Source of the DNA: Alphaproteobacteria bacterium
GTDB taxonomy: Bacteria; Pseudomonadota; Alphaproteobacteria; Rhodobacterales; Rhodobacteraceae
Assembly (NCBI GenBank): GCA_030425185.1
Contig: JAUIAU010000019.1
Coordinates: forward strand, 1 to 57,380
Direction: 5' to 3'
Length of the DNA stretch: 57,380 bases
Position numbers and translations under genes: made by a program. Below are positions 49,347-57,380 of the stretch, piece after piece; positions within the stretch are counted from its first letter, which is position 1, and each line of letters opens with the position of its first letter. Below the pieces are notes generated by a model, which saw only the letters and a list, made by a program, of their open reading frames with translations, was not told where the DNA came from and did no database searches.

Positions 49347-50693
49347 CATCTCCGACAGGGTCGGATGCGGGAAGACGGTCTCCATCAGGTCCTGCTCGGT
49401 GGTCTCCAGCTGGCGGCCCACCACGTAGCCCTGGATCAGTTCGGTCACTTCCGCGCCGACCATGTGGGCACCCAGCAACTCGCCGGTCTTGGCGTCGAAC
49501 ACGGTCTTGATCATCCCTTCCGGCTCGCCGAGCGCGATGGCCTTGCCGTTGCCGATGAAGGGGAACTTGCCGACCTTCACCTCGTAGCCCTGCTCCTTGG
49601 CCTTCGCCTCGGTCAGGCCGACGCTGGCGACCTGCGGGTGGCAGTAGGTGCAACCGGCAATCGAGTTCGGCTTGATCGGGTGCGGGTGCCCGCCCGCGAT
49701 CAGTTCGGCCACCATGACGCCCTCGTGGCTGGCCTTGTGCGCGAGCCACGGCGCGCCCGCGATGTCGCCGATGGCATAGACGCCCGGAACCCCGGTGCGG
49801 CAGTACTCGTCGGTCACGACATGGGTGCGGTCGACTGTGACGCCGAGCGCCTCCAGTCCCAGCCCCTCGACGTTGCCGACGATGCCGACCGCCGAGATGA
49901 CGGTGTCGAACTCCTGCGTCTCGGTCTTGCCGCCGATCTCGATATGCGCGGTGACCTTGCCCTTGGCGCGGTCGAGCTTCTTCACCGTCGTCTTTTCGAG
50001 GATCTTCATCCCCTGCTTGACGAAGGCCTTCTTGGCGAAGGCGCTGATCTCGGCGTCCTCGACCGGCAGGATGCGGTCCATCACTTCGACCACGGTCGTG
50101 TCGCAGCCGAGCGTGTTGTAGAAACTGGCGAATTCGATGCCGATGGCGCCCGACCCGATGACCAGCAGTTTCTTCGGCATACGAACGGGTTGCAGGGCGT
50201 GCTTGTAGGTCCAGACGAGGTCGCCATCGGCCTCGAGGCCCGGCAGTTCGCGGGCGCGGGCGCCGGTCGCGACGACGATGGCGGGGGCGGTCAGCGTCTC
50301 GGTTCCCTTGTCGGTCTTGACCGTGACCGTGTTCGCGGCGCTCAGCGTCGCCTCGCCCATCACCACGTTGACCTTGTTCTTCTTGAACAGGTGACCGATG
50401 CCGCCGGACAGTTGCTTGGCCACCCCGCGCGAGCGCTTCACCACGGCGTCGAGGTCATAGCCGATCCCCTCGGCCTTGAGCCCGAATTCCTTGGCGCGGT
50501 GCATCAGGTGGAACACCTCGGACGAGCGCAGCATGGCCTTGGTCGGGATGCAGCCCCAGTTCAGGCAGATCCCCCCGAGGTGCTCGCGTTCGACACAGAC
50601 CACGTTGAGGCCGAGCTGCGCGCCCCGGATCGCGGCAACATAGCCCCCCGGCCCGGCCCCGATCACGATCATGTCAAAGGATTTCGCCGCCAT
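49299..50693 (-). CDS. lpdA: Dihydrolipoyl dehydrogenase
   Basis: FAD enzyme (E3) that reoxidises dihydrolipoamide in pyruvate or 2-oxoglutarate dehydrogenase or the glycine cleavage system. It has 464 residues. N-terminal FAD motif VIGAGPGGYVAAIRGAQLG, redox-active C43 and C48 in GGICLNWGCIPTKA, NAD motif LVIGSGAIGIEFASFYNTLG, VYAIGDIAG, and the C-terminal active-site His-Glu pair in FPHPTLSEMMHEA. No E1 or E2 gene lies nearby in this window. Its 3' end is duplicated at 49164. A palindrome at 50747 lies in its promoter region. Confidence 0.97.
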   Translation of the reverse strand: MAAKSFDMIVIGAGPGGYVAAIRGAQLGLNVVCVEREHLGGICLNWGCIPTKAMLRSSEVFHLMHRAKEFGLKAEGIGYDLDAVVKRSRGVAKQLSGGIGHLFKKNKVNVVMGEATLSAANTVTVKTDKGTETLTAPAIVVATGARARELPGLEADGDLVWTYKHALQPVRMPKKLLVIGSGAIGIEFASFYNTLGCDTTVVEVMDRILPVEDAEISAFAKKAFVKQGMKILEKTTVKKLDRAKGKVTAHIEIGGKTETQEFDTVISAVGIVGNVEGLGLEALGVTVDRTHVVTDEYCRTGVPGVYAIGDIAGAPWLAHKASHEGVMVAELIAGGHPHPIKPNSIAGCTYCHPQVASVGLTEAKAKEQGYEVKVGKFPFIGNGKAIALGEPEGMIKTVFDAKTGELLGAHMVGAEVTELIQGYVVGRQLETTEQDLMETVFPHPTLSEMMHEAVLDAYGRAIHF

Positions 50694-50746
50694 TCTGTTC
50701 CCCTCGGGTGCTGTGCGCAGGGATCGCCGGACGACCCCCGGAAAAT

Positions 50747-50764
50747 TGGTTTACCCTTAAACCA
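50747..50764 (-). promoter_or_regulatory. Palindrome upstream of lpdA
   Basis: TGGTTTA-CCCT-TAAACCA is a perfect 7-bp inverted repeat 54 nt before the lpdA start. It is AT-rich in a GC-rich setting. It is a candidate operator of a dimeric regulator such as the GntR or PdhR kind, but the regulator is unknown. Confidence 0.45.
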
Positions 50765-50844
50765 TCTGCCGCGTTCAGGGCAACACCCCGAACGCGCGTT
50801 GAAAGGACGCAAGGACACGGACCCGCCCCGGGCCCTGTCGCGGG

Positions 50845-51420
50845 TCAGGCGGCCGCCTTCAGCGCCTCGACGGTGCTGCCGTAGCCGCCGCCCTCGAGAT
50901 AGGCCTGTTCCTCGGCCCGGCTGTCCCGGCCGAGGGCCGCGTTGCGGTACGGGAAGCGACCGAAGCGGCGGATCACCTCGCGGTGCGCCTTGGCATGGAG
51001 CAGGCTGCTGTCCGCCCCGGGCATCCGGGTCGCGATCAGCCGCACGCAGCGGTCCTGGTCGACGAGGCATTCGGAATGCATCAGGGGAAGATAGAAGAAC
51101 TGCCGCGCAGCCCCCTCGATCCGGGTGTCCCAGCCGAGGTCGATTGCCCGCTTGGCGGCGGTCCGGGCGACGGCGTCGGTGGCGAAACTGTCGGCGTGGC
51201 CGCGCCACATGTTGCGCGGGAACTGGTCGGTCAGGATGAGATAGGCCAGCACGTTGCGGGGCGACGTCTCCCACCCGTCGAGCCGCCCTGCCCGCGCCTG
51301 CTGCCACAGGTCCGCGAACCTGTCGCGGATGCGGGCGTCGAGCGCCTCGCCGCCGACATACCAGTCCTTTTCCTCCAGCTCTTCGAGCCAGAAGCCGAGC
51401 ACGTGATCCGGATCCTCCAT
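50845..51420 (-). CDS. DUF924 family protein
   Basis: A 191-residue cytoplasmic protein of the DUF924 family, an all-helical TPR-like fold with no known activity. Family signature segments are VLGFWLEELEEKDWY, LAYLILTDQFPRNMWRGHADSFATDAVA, FFYLPLMHSE and HREVIRRFGRFPYRNAALGR. It lies downstream of an MFS transporter on the same strand, with 106 nt between them, and upstream of lpdA. Its role is unknown. Confidence 0.92.
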   Translation of the reverse strand: MEDPDHVLGFWLEELEEKDWYVGGEALDARIRDRFADLWQQARAGRLDGWETSPRNVLAYLILTDQFPRNMWRGHADSFATDAVARTAAKRAIDLGWDTRIEGAARQFFYLPLMHSECLVDQDRCVRLIATRMPGADSSLLHAKAHREVIRRFGRFPYRNAALGRDSRAEEQAYLEGGGYGSTVEALKAAA

Positions 51421-51526
51421 CGGAAACCGCTCCTTCGCTGTCTTTCACGCCGCCCCAGGCCCGGCGAGGGTTGCAGGAAAACCCGCACAGGAAAAGCCGG
51501 AAAACCCGCTGCACTGCCGCATGGGA

Positions 51527-52810
51527 TCAGCCGGCGCTGCGCACGGCCTCCGCCTCGGCCTCGGCTTCCGCGGTCTCGGAGGCCTCGATCCAGACCTCCT
51601 GCGCGAGGTCGAGGACCACCGGCGTGGTGGTCGGCGGCAGCGGCGTGAAGGTCCCGGAATCCGCGACGCCCGGCGAGGCCCGGCGCGTCATCCGCCACAG
51701 GCCGTAGACCGACATCACCGCCATCAGGGCCCCGATGAACAGGAAGAACCCGGCCGGACCGATCCGGTCCATCAGCGCGCCCAGCACCAGCGGACCGGCG
51801 ATGGCGCCGAGCCCGTTCAGGAACATCAGCCGCGCCGAGGCCGCCGCCATGTCGTCGTTGTCGAGGTAGTCGTTGATGTAGGCCAGCAGCAGCGCGTACA
51901 TCGGGTTCGCCATCCCGCCGATCAGGAAGCCCGACACGAGGATGCCGGGAAACCCGCCCATCCCCGTCATGCCGAAGCCGCAGGCCGCCACGGTGATCAT
52001 GGCCACCGCGATGATGAGCCCGCGCCGGTCGGCCCGGTCCGACATCCAGCCGATGGGGTACTGCAGCAGCATGCCACCAAGGTAGATGGCCCCGACGAAG
52101 GTCGAGATCTGCGCGACGTTCAATCCGGCCTGTGTGCCGTAGACGCCCGACATCCCGAACATGGCCGAGTAGACGCCGCCCATGATGACGATGCCGACAA
52201 CGCCGAGCGGCGAAGTCTGGTAGACCTGCCGCAGGCTCATCGGCTTGGTCGAGTCGAAAGCCGGGGTCGGCGCGATCGACAGCAGGATCGGCGCGAAGGC
52301 GATCGAGACCAGCACCGAGGGGATGATGAACAGGATGAACCCGGACGGGTCTCCCACCCCGACGAGAACCTGCGCGAGGATGATGCCCACCATCTGCACC
52401 ATCACGTAGAGCGACAGCGCCTGCCCCCGGGTCTCGTTCGTGGTGGCGTTGTTCAGCCAGCTTTCGGCGGTGATGTAGACCCCCGAGAAGCAGAAGCCGA
52501 CCGCCACCCGCAGAAGCGTCCAGGCAATCGGATCGGTGATCGCCGGGAACAGGATCAGGCAGGCCGAGACGAACGAGCCGAGCGCCGCGAAGACGCGGAC
52601 GTGCCCGACCCGGCGGATCATGCCGGGGGCCAGTTGCGAGCCGAACAGGAAGCCCACGAAATAGGCGGACATGATGACGGACATCTCGACGGTTGAGAAT
52701 CCCTCGAGTGCGCCGCGCACACCGAGCAGCGTGCCCTGCAGGCCGTTTCCGACCATCAGCAGCATGAGGCCGAGCAGCAGCGCCCAGCTGGAACGGAGGA
52801 CAGGCAGCAT
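51527..52810 (-). CDS. MFS transporter (YcaD-like)
   Basis: A 427-residue major facilitator with 12 predicted helices. Segments include YFVGFLFGSQLAPGMIRRVGHVRVFAALG with the loop 2-3 motif, GFCFSGVYITAESWLNNATTNETRGQALSLYV and YLGGMLLQYPIGWMSDRADRR. These match the YcaD-like branch, whose substrates are mostly unknown. An acidic tail of about 35 residues ends in repeated Glu-Ala. The start is the ATG at 52810, 9 nt after AAGGA; an ATG further upstream (MTRRKQGYSAM) is less well placed. Confidence 0.88.
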   Translation of the reverse strand: MLPVLRSSWALLLGLMLLMVGNGLQGTLLGVRGALEGFSTVEMSVIMSAYFVGFLFGSQLAPGMIRRVGHVRVFAALGSFVSACLILFPAITDPIAWTLLRVAVGFCFSGVYITAESWLNNATTNETRGQALSLYVMVQMVGIILAQVLVGVGDPSGFILFIIPSVLVSIAFAPILLSIAPTPAFDSTKPMSLRQVYQTSPLGVVGIVIMGGVYSAMFGMSGVYGTQAGLNVAQISTFVGAIYLGGMLLQYPIGWMSDRADRRGLIIAVAMITVAACGFGMTGMGGFPGILVSGFLIGGMANPMYALLLAYINDYLDNDDMAAASARLMFLNGLGAIAGPLVLGALMDRIGPAGFFLFIGALMAVMSVYGLWRMTRRASPGVADSGTFTPLPPTTTPVVLDLAQEVWIEASETAEAEAEAEAVRSAG

Positions 52811-52896
52811 CGCGGAGTATCCTTGCTTTCGGCGCGTCATGGCGCGCCACGGTCGCCCGGTCTGTGCCGGAGGCGACACTTTGCGTCGCGCAGCGT

Positions 52897-53949
52897 CTAG
52901 GACGCCGCGCGGTCGGGCACCAGCAGGGAGGAGTCGCCGTAGGAGAAGAAGCGGTATTCCGCCGCAATCGCATGGGCATAGATGCGGTCGATCCGCGACT
53001 TTCCCATCAGCGCCGACACCAGCATCATCAGCGTCGATTTCGGCAGGTGAAAGTTCGTCATCAGGGCATCCGCGACGCGGAACCGGAAGCCGGGATAGAT
53101 GAAGATGTCGGTCTCGCCCTCCCAGGGCGCCAGCGACCCGTCTTCGGCCGCCGCCGACTCGAGCAGCCGGAGCGCGGTCGTGCCGACCGGGATGATCCGG
53201 CCGCCCGCGGCGCGGGTGGCATTGATCTCGGCCGCGGCCTCGGGCGAGATCTGCCCCCACTCGGCGTGCATCCGGTGGGTGGTGACGTCCTCGACCTTGA
53301 CCGGCAGGAAAGTGCCCGCGCCGACATGCAGCGTGACATGGGTCATGCCGATGCCGCGCTCGGCCAGGGCGGCCAGCAGGGGCGCATCGAAGTGCAGCGA
53401 CGCCGTCGGCGCCGCGACCGCGCCGGGCCGCTTTGCCCAGACCGTCTGGTAGTCGTCCTTGTCCTGCTCGTCGGCGGCGCGCTTGCCGGCGATGTAGGGC
53501 GGCAGCGGCATCGCCCCGGCGCGGTTCAGCGCCTCCTGGAACGCGTCGCCTTCAAGGTCGAAGCGCAGGCTGACCCGGTCGTCCCCCCTGTCGGCCACCT
53601 CGGCCCCGAGCCCCGCGTCGAACGCCAGACGGTCGCCGGGGGCGAGCTTGCGCAGCGGTTTCGCCATCGCCGCCCAGGTACCGCCCGCCTCGGGCTCCAT
53701 CAGCGTGACCTCGATCTTCGCCACCGCGTCGCCGCGCGTCCGGGTGCCGAAGAGCCGCGCCGGGATCACCCGCGTGTCGTTCAGCACCAGCCGGTCGCCG
53801 GGACGCAGGATGTCGGGCAGGTCGAAGACGTGCCGGTCCGCGATCCCGTCGCCCTCCGCCAGCAGCAGCCGCGCCGAAGACCGCGGCCGCGCGGGCCGGG
53901 TGGCGATCAGCCGCTCGGGCAGGTCGAAGTCGAAGTCGTCGAGTTTCAT
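52897..53949 (-). CDS. queA: S-adenosylmethionine:tRNA ribosyltransferase-isomerase
   Basis: Transfers and rearranges ribose from S-adenosylmethionine to preQ1 in tRNA, making epoxyqueuosine. It has 350 residues, normal length. Conserved parts are [19 protein letters not shown] at the start, [16 protein letters not shown], the PLPPYI segment with [22 protein letters not shown], and [14 protein letters not shown] chose the ATG at 53949; an ATG at 53958 overlaps the upstream stop as ATGA and would add three residues. Queuosine precursor genes are not in the window. Confidence 0.95.
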   Translation of the reverse strand: MKLDDFDFDLPERLIATRPARPRSSARLLLAEGDGIADRHVFDLPDILRPGDRLVLNDTRVIPARLFGTRTRGDAVAKIEVTLMEPEAGGTWAAMAKPLRKLAPGDRLAFDAGLGAEVADRGDDRVSLRFDLEGDAFQEALNRAGAMPLPPYIAGKRAADEQDKDDYQTVWAKRPGAVAAPTASLHFDAPLLAALAERGIGMTHVTLHVGAGTFLPVKVEDVTTHRMHAEWGQISPEAAAEINATRAAGGRIIPVGTTALRLLESAAAEDGSLAPWEGETDIFIYPGFRFRVADALMTNFHLPKSTLMMLVSALMGKSRIDRIYAHAIAAEYRFFSYGDSSLLVPDRAAS

Positions 53950-53954
53950 GCGGC

Positions 53955-56900
53955 TCATTCGAGGCGGGGAGGATCGCGGCGGAACAAGTCGCGGAACACG
54001 CCCGGTGTCAAGATCGACAGCGGGTTGACCTCGATCCGGGGCGAGCGCAGCGCACCCGACATCATGTAGTTGAACCCGAAGAGCCCTTCGCCCCGGCGGG
54101 CAAACAGCGCGCCCGGCATGGCGTTCAGCGCGTAGATCGGCGAGACGACCCCCTGCAACTGCATGCGGTCGGCGGCGGGCAGGATAAGGCCTTCCATCGT
54201 GATCCCCATCGAGGGGCCGAACACGCGGCCCTCGCGGATCTCGATCCCGGCATCGGACAGGGTCAGGTCGGCCTGCGCCTCCGAAAAGCTGATGCCGCCC
54301 CCCGCCATCTGCTCCAGCAATCCCACGACCGACAGCGCCGAGAGCAGTTCGGCCAGCACCGGCGCGTCCACGACCCGGAACGCGTCGATCCGCAACTCGC
54401 CGTCCCAGCGTCCCGGGCCTGCCCCCGCCTCGGTCTGCTGCAGCACGAGACCAAGCGCCCCGCCCCGCGCGGTGCGCAGGACCCCGAGCGCGGCCAGCAC
54501 GGCCCCGGCGTCGGCACTCGACGCCCGCAGCGCCAGGCGGCCGCCCTGCCGGACAAGGTCCACCGCAATCGGGGCGCGCCCGTTGACGCGTCCCTCGAAC
54601 CGGCCGTCGAGTGCCTGCCCCTCGGCCAGCGCCCCGCCGAACGGCTCCAGCGTCAGCCCCTCGGCCAGGACCAGCCGGTCGAGCGAGACACTGATCGGCG
54701 GGCGCGCGCCACCGGTCGCCTGCCCTGCCACCGCGCCCAGCCGCCGGATATCGAGCGTGCCGCCGGAAAGCGCGACCGCCGGGGGACGTCCGGGCCCGCG
54801 CCCGGCCAGCACCGCCGCCCCGTCGAACCAGTCGCCGACCTTCAGGGTGTCGAAGCGGGCCTCGTCCAGCCGACCGCCCTCCCCCAGGACGACATTGCCC
54901 GCGAGGGACAGACCCGGCGCGGACAAGGTGATCTCGGGCACCTGCATCGGCTGCGACAGCCGCGCGGTCACCGCCAAGGTCCCGGTCGCCGCTGCCGGTT
55001 TCGCCCAGGCAAGCGGCGCATAGCGCAGCGCCAGCCCGGCCAGGTCCGAGGTCAATAGCAGGCGCGGCGGACCGCCTGGACCCACGTCGAGGGTGAAGCG
55101 GGCGGGCGCTTCGCCATCGAGGTCCAGCCCCGGCAACGCGATCCCGAGACCGTCCAGCGCCGTCTGCCGCAGCGCGAGCCGTCCCTCGATGGAGACCCCG
55201 GGCGGGGCCTCCGGACCCAGCGCCCGCTCCAGCGTGATGCTGACCGGCACGCCATCGACCCGGACGGCGCCGCCCAGCGTCAGGCCTTCCGGAACCACGG
55301 TCAGCGCCAGCCGCTCGGCGGTCAGCTTGCGGCCGCGCATCAGCTGGTCGCTCGACATCTCCTCCAGCGTGCCCTCGGCGGACCATTCGGCCTCGCCCGG
55401 CGCAACCGGGCGGCCTGTCGGGAACGCGATCCTCGCGGCGATTCTGGCACGTCCCTCAACGGGAAGCGCGCCGATCTTCAGGTTGACCGGCGGCAGCGCC
55501 AGCGTTTCGAGCAGCGGCACCACCGGCGCGTCGAGCCGCAGCGCCACCTCTGCATGACCCGGCCGCAGGGACGTGTCGGCGACCGTGAAGGTGGTCCCGG
55601 CCACCGAGATGTCCGCCGCCGCCACGGGGACCCCGTCTCGCGCGCCGACCCGGCCGGAGTCGAGGCTGAGCGAGAGCCGCCGGTCGAACAGCGACACCGT
55701 CCCCTCGGCCGCGTCGAGCGGCGGCATCTCGGGCAGGAACCGCAGGGTGCCGTCCGTGAAGTCGGCACTGAACGCAACCTGCGGCCGTTCGCCGGGATGG
55801 ATGCGGAGGGCGGCGTCGAGCCCGGTCAGGCGGCCCCGGCTGAGGTTTTCGGACAGGAACTGCCGGGTCTTCGGGATCGCCTCCAACGGCCAGAACGCCA
55901 ACGCGCGGGGCATGTCGAGGCCCGCGCTGGCAAGGTCGAGGTCGAGCGCGATGCCCTCAGCCCCGGCGACGGCGGAGCCGGTTGCGGTGACCCGGTCCCC
56001 GCCGGTCTCCAGCACCGCCTGCCCCAGGTCGACACGGCCGAGACCGGGCCGAACCCGCAGGTCCGCCGTGATCTGGTCGATGGCCAACGGGTCCTGCAGC
56101 ACGCCGGGCAGGTCGAGCCGGAGGTCGCTCAGCCGGACCTGTCCCAGAATGCGGTCCCAGACCTCGCCCGATCCGTCCGGCGGGGTCGTGATCTGTGCAT
56201 GGCCCGCCGCTCGCAGCGACAGCGCGTCCGAGGTGACGTCAAGGCTTTCCAGCGTGACGCGACGGCGGACCGGTTCATAGCGCAGGTAGGCCTTCGCCTC
56301 GTCGATCGCGATGGGTCCGGCCAGCCCCGGCACCGGCAAGGACAGCCGCCCTGCCCCAAGCTCGACCGTTCCGGCCACTGGGCCGAGCGCCCCTTCGGCA
56401 TCGAGCGCGCCCCGGAAGGACGCGGAGACCGGCACATCGAGCACCCGCAGCCAGTCGAGCGACGGGCTCTGCGCCGCGATGACCCGCAGGGGCAGGGCGC
56501 TGACGCTGGCCGAAACCTCGGTCTCGGTCGAGCCGCGCGCGGTGTCGATCCGGACCACCGCCTGCGCCGGGGCCGAGGTCAGCGCGGCAAAGGCTTCCCG
56601 CGAGTTCGGCCGCAGCAGAAGCCCTTCGGCCAGATCGACGGCCAGCCGCAGGCCCAGCCGGTCCGGGCCCTGCTCGATGGACAGCGTCCCGTTGTCGAGC
56701 CGGTATTCCCGGTCGGCCCGCGCGTCGCGCAGCATCAGCCGCAGGCCGCGCAGGTCCACCGTCTCGATCCCCGACAGCGGCGGGCGGGCGAAGAGCCCGT
56801 CGAGCAGCCGCACGAGGTCCCCGAGCGACGTGATCTCGGGCAGCGGTGCGGCCTGTCCGAAGGACAACAGGAAACTGCCGTCCAGCGCGCGGTCGGCCCG

Positions 56901-57323
56901 CAGGGTGACATCGTCGATCCGCACCCGCTTGACGTCCACCTCGCCGCGCAGGAGGCCGCCCCGCCCGAGCCAGATCCGGGTCACCGGAAGGTCGGCCACG
57001 CTGCGCCCGTCGGCATCGCGCAGGCGCACCGCGCTCATCGCCAGTTCGAGCCGGCCGTTCCCCGCGAGGCGCAGCCGCGCGCGGGCCATGTCCACGCTCG
57101 CCCCGGGCGGCAGGGCCCGGGTCAGGGCCTGCGAGACCTGCCCGACCGCCATCTGCGGCAGCGCGACGCCCTCGGGCCGGGCCAGCATCGCCCCGATGCC
57201 GAGCACGACAGCGGCCAGGCCGATGACGGCAGAGGCCCAGAGCCGCAACCGCTGCCCCCGCCGGGCGAGCCGACGCGCACGCCGGGCCTCGCGCCTGGCT
57301 TTGCGATCTTCCTTCGGGACCAA
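53955..57323 (-). CDS. Large AsmA/YhdP-like (DUF3971) membrane-anchored protein
   Basis: An 1122-residue protein with a basic N-terminus ([22 protein letters not shown]), one membrane helix (about residues 29-48), and a very long periplasmic region built from repeated beta-rich AsmA-like segments, ending in a conserved AsmA-type C-terminal block ([37 protein letters not shown]). YhdP/TamB/AsmA proteins are known or proposed to bridge the envelope and carry phospholipids to the outer membrane. The start is TTG at 57323, with a GGGAG site 7 nt upstream, the best supported start. It overlaps or abuts queA, which follows on the same strand. Confidence 0.88.
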   Translation of the reverse strand: MVPKEDRKARREARRARRLARRGQRLRLWASAVIGLAAVVLGIGAMLARPEGVALPQMAVGQVSQALTRALPPGASVDMARARLRLAGNGRLELAMSAVRLRDADGRSVADLPVTRIWLGRGGLLRGEVDVKRVRIDDVTLRADRALDGSFLLSFGQAAPLPEITSLGDLVRLLDGLFARPPLSGIETVDLRGLRLMLRDARADREYRLDNGTLSIEQGPDRLGLRLAVDLAEGLLLRPNSREAFAALTSAPAQAVVRIDTARGSTETEVSASVSALPLRVIAAQSPSLDWLRVLDVPVSASFRGALDAEGALGPVAGTVELGAGRLSLPVPGLAGPIAIDEAKAYLRYEPVRRRVTLESLDVTSDALSLRAAGHAQITTPPDGSGEVWDRILGQVRLSDLRLDLPGVLQDPLAIDQITADLRVRPGLGRVDLGQAVLETGGDRVTATGSAVAGAEGIALDLDLASAGLDMPRALAFWPLEAIPKTRQFLSENLSRGRLTGLDAALRIHPGERPQVAFSADFTDGTLRFLPEMPPLDAAEGTVSLFDRRLSLSLDSGRVGARDGVPVAAADISVAGTTFTVADTSLRPGHAEVALRLDAPVVPLLETLALPPVNLKIGALPVEGRARIAARIAFPTGRPVAPGEAEWSAEGTLEEMSSDQLMRGRKLTAERLALTVVPEGLTLGGAVRVDGVPVSITLERALGPEAPPGVSIEGRLALRQTALDGLGIALPGLDLDGEAPARFTLDVGPGGPPRLLLTSDLAGLALRYAPLAWAKPAAATGTLAVTARLSQPMQVPEITLSAPGLSLAGNVVLGEGGRLDEARFDTLKVGDWFDGAAVLAGRGPGRPPAVALSGGTLDIRRLGAVAGQATGGARPPISVSLDRLVLAEGLTLEPFGGALAEGQALDGRFEGRVNGRAPIAVDLVRQGGRLALRASSADAGAVLAALGVLRTARGGALGLVLQQTEAGAGPGRWDGELRIDAFRVVDAPVLAELLSALSVVGLLEQMAGGGISFSEAQADLTLSDAGIEIREGRVFGPSMGITMEGLILPAADRMQLQGVVSPIYALNAMPGALFARRGEGLFGFNYMMSGALRSPRIEVNPLSILTPGVFRDLFRRDPPRLE

Positions 57324-57380
57324 CCTTTAACTCCCTGCGCCCGGCCCTAGAACTGCCGGGACACACCTGCGCCTCTTCGA

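Noticed and set aside
55554-57350. A 598-codon plus-strand frame opposite the AsmA-like gene
   Set aside because: Arg/Pro/Gln-rich shadow composition with no recognisable fold; the minus-strand protein has AsmA features and a ribosome site.

Overview
This window is high-GC alphaproteobacterial chromosome, most probably from the Rhodobacteraceae/Roseobacter group. The evidence is the mix and order of genes: trpE - yibQ-like - trpGDC - moaC - moeA - lexA - comEC - gltX - gltA, a B12-dependent class II ribonucleotide reductase, LexA boxes of the GTTC-N7-GTTC type ahead of lexA and uvrA, and a TRAP transporter of the TakP type. Almost all of it is ordinary core genome. The accessory parts are small. 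I used sequence reading only; family names come from motif recognition, not searches.

Layout. 1-2081: a TRAP uptake system (binding protein and small permease, the latter cut by the window edge), divergent from an EAL protein with a degenerate GGDEF domain (2453-3883). 3981-9040: isoleucine/valine biosynthesis. A promoter, a 15-codon leader peptide rich in Ile/Leu/Val and an antiterminator/terminator pair precede the acetolactate synthase large subunit; a universal stress protein and a BCCT transporter lie between it and the small subunit. 9150-10525: a Rieske oxygenase coupled to a 72-residue protein. 10617-12893: a DEAD-box helicase with a ten-copy basic tail. 13071-16718: nrdJ, with two NrdR-box matches and a DnaA box upstream. 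17100-19669: arginase and ornithine cyclodeaminase with a divergent Lrp-type regulator. 19670-20849: a small lower-GC patch holding hicAB, ending at a tRNA-Pro gene.

20890-27530: DUF192 protein, double cold-shock protein, pdxH, fabI, gpt, an aminotransferase and a PpiD-like chaperone. 27542-35667: trp genes interrupted by an opposite-strand YibQ-like gene, then moaC, moeA and SOS-controlled lexA. 35661-40601: comEC, gltX, gltA. 40755-41405: a bacterial alternative oxidase, the clearest accessory metabolic gene. 41413-47224: patatin-like protein, a membrane-anchored cyclic-nucleotide-binding protein without HTH, uvrA with its SOS box, and an MFS transporter. 47393-57323: a secreted VWA protein with three C-terminal repeats, lpdA with a duplicated 3' end, a DUF924 protein, a second MFS transporter, queA and a very large AsmA/YhdP-like protein.

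I found no CRISPR array, prophage, complete insertion sequence or rRNA. The most unusual signals are the ilv attenuator, the alternative oxidase, the 49-bp lpdA tail duplication flanking a hairpin element, six phased ACCGAC repeats between trpD and trpC, and the pairs of NrdR, DnaA and LexA sites.
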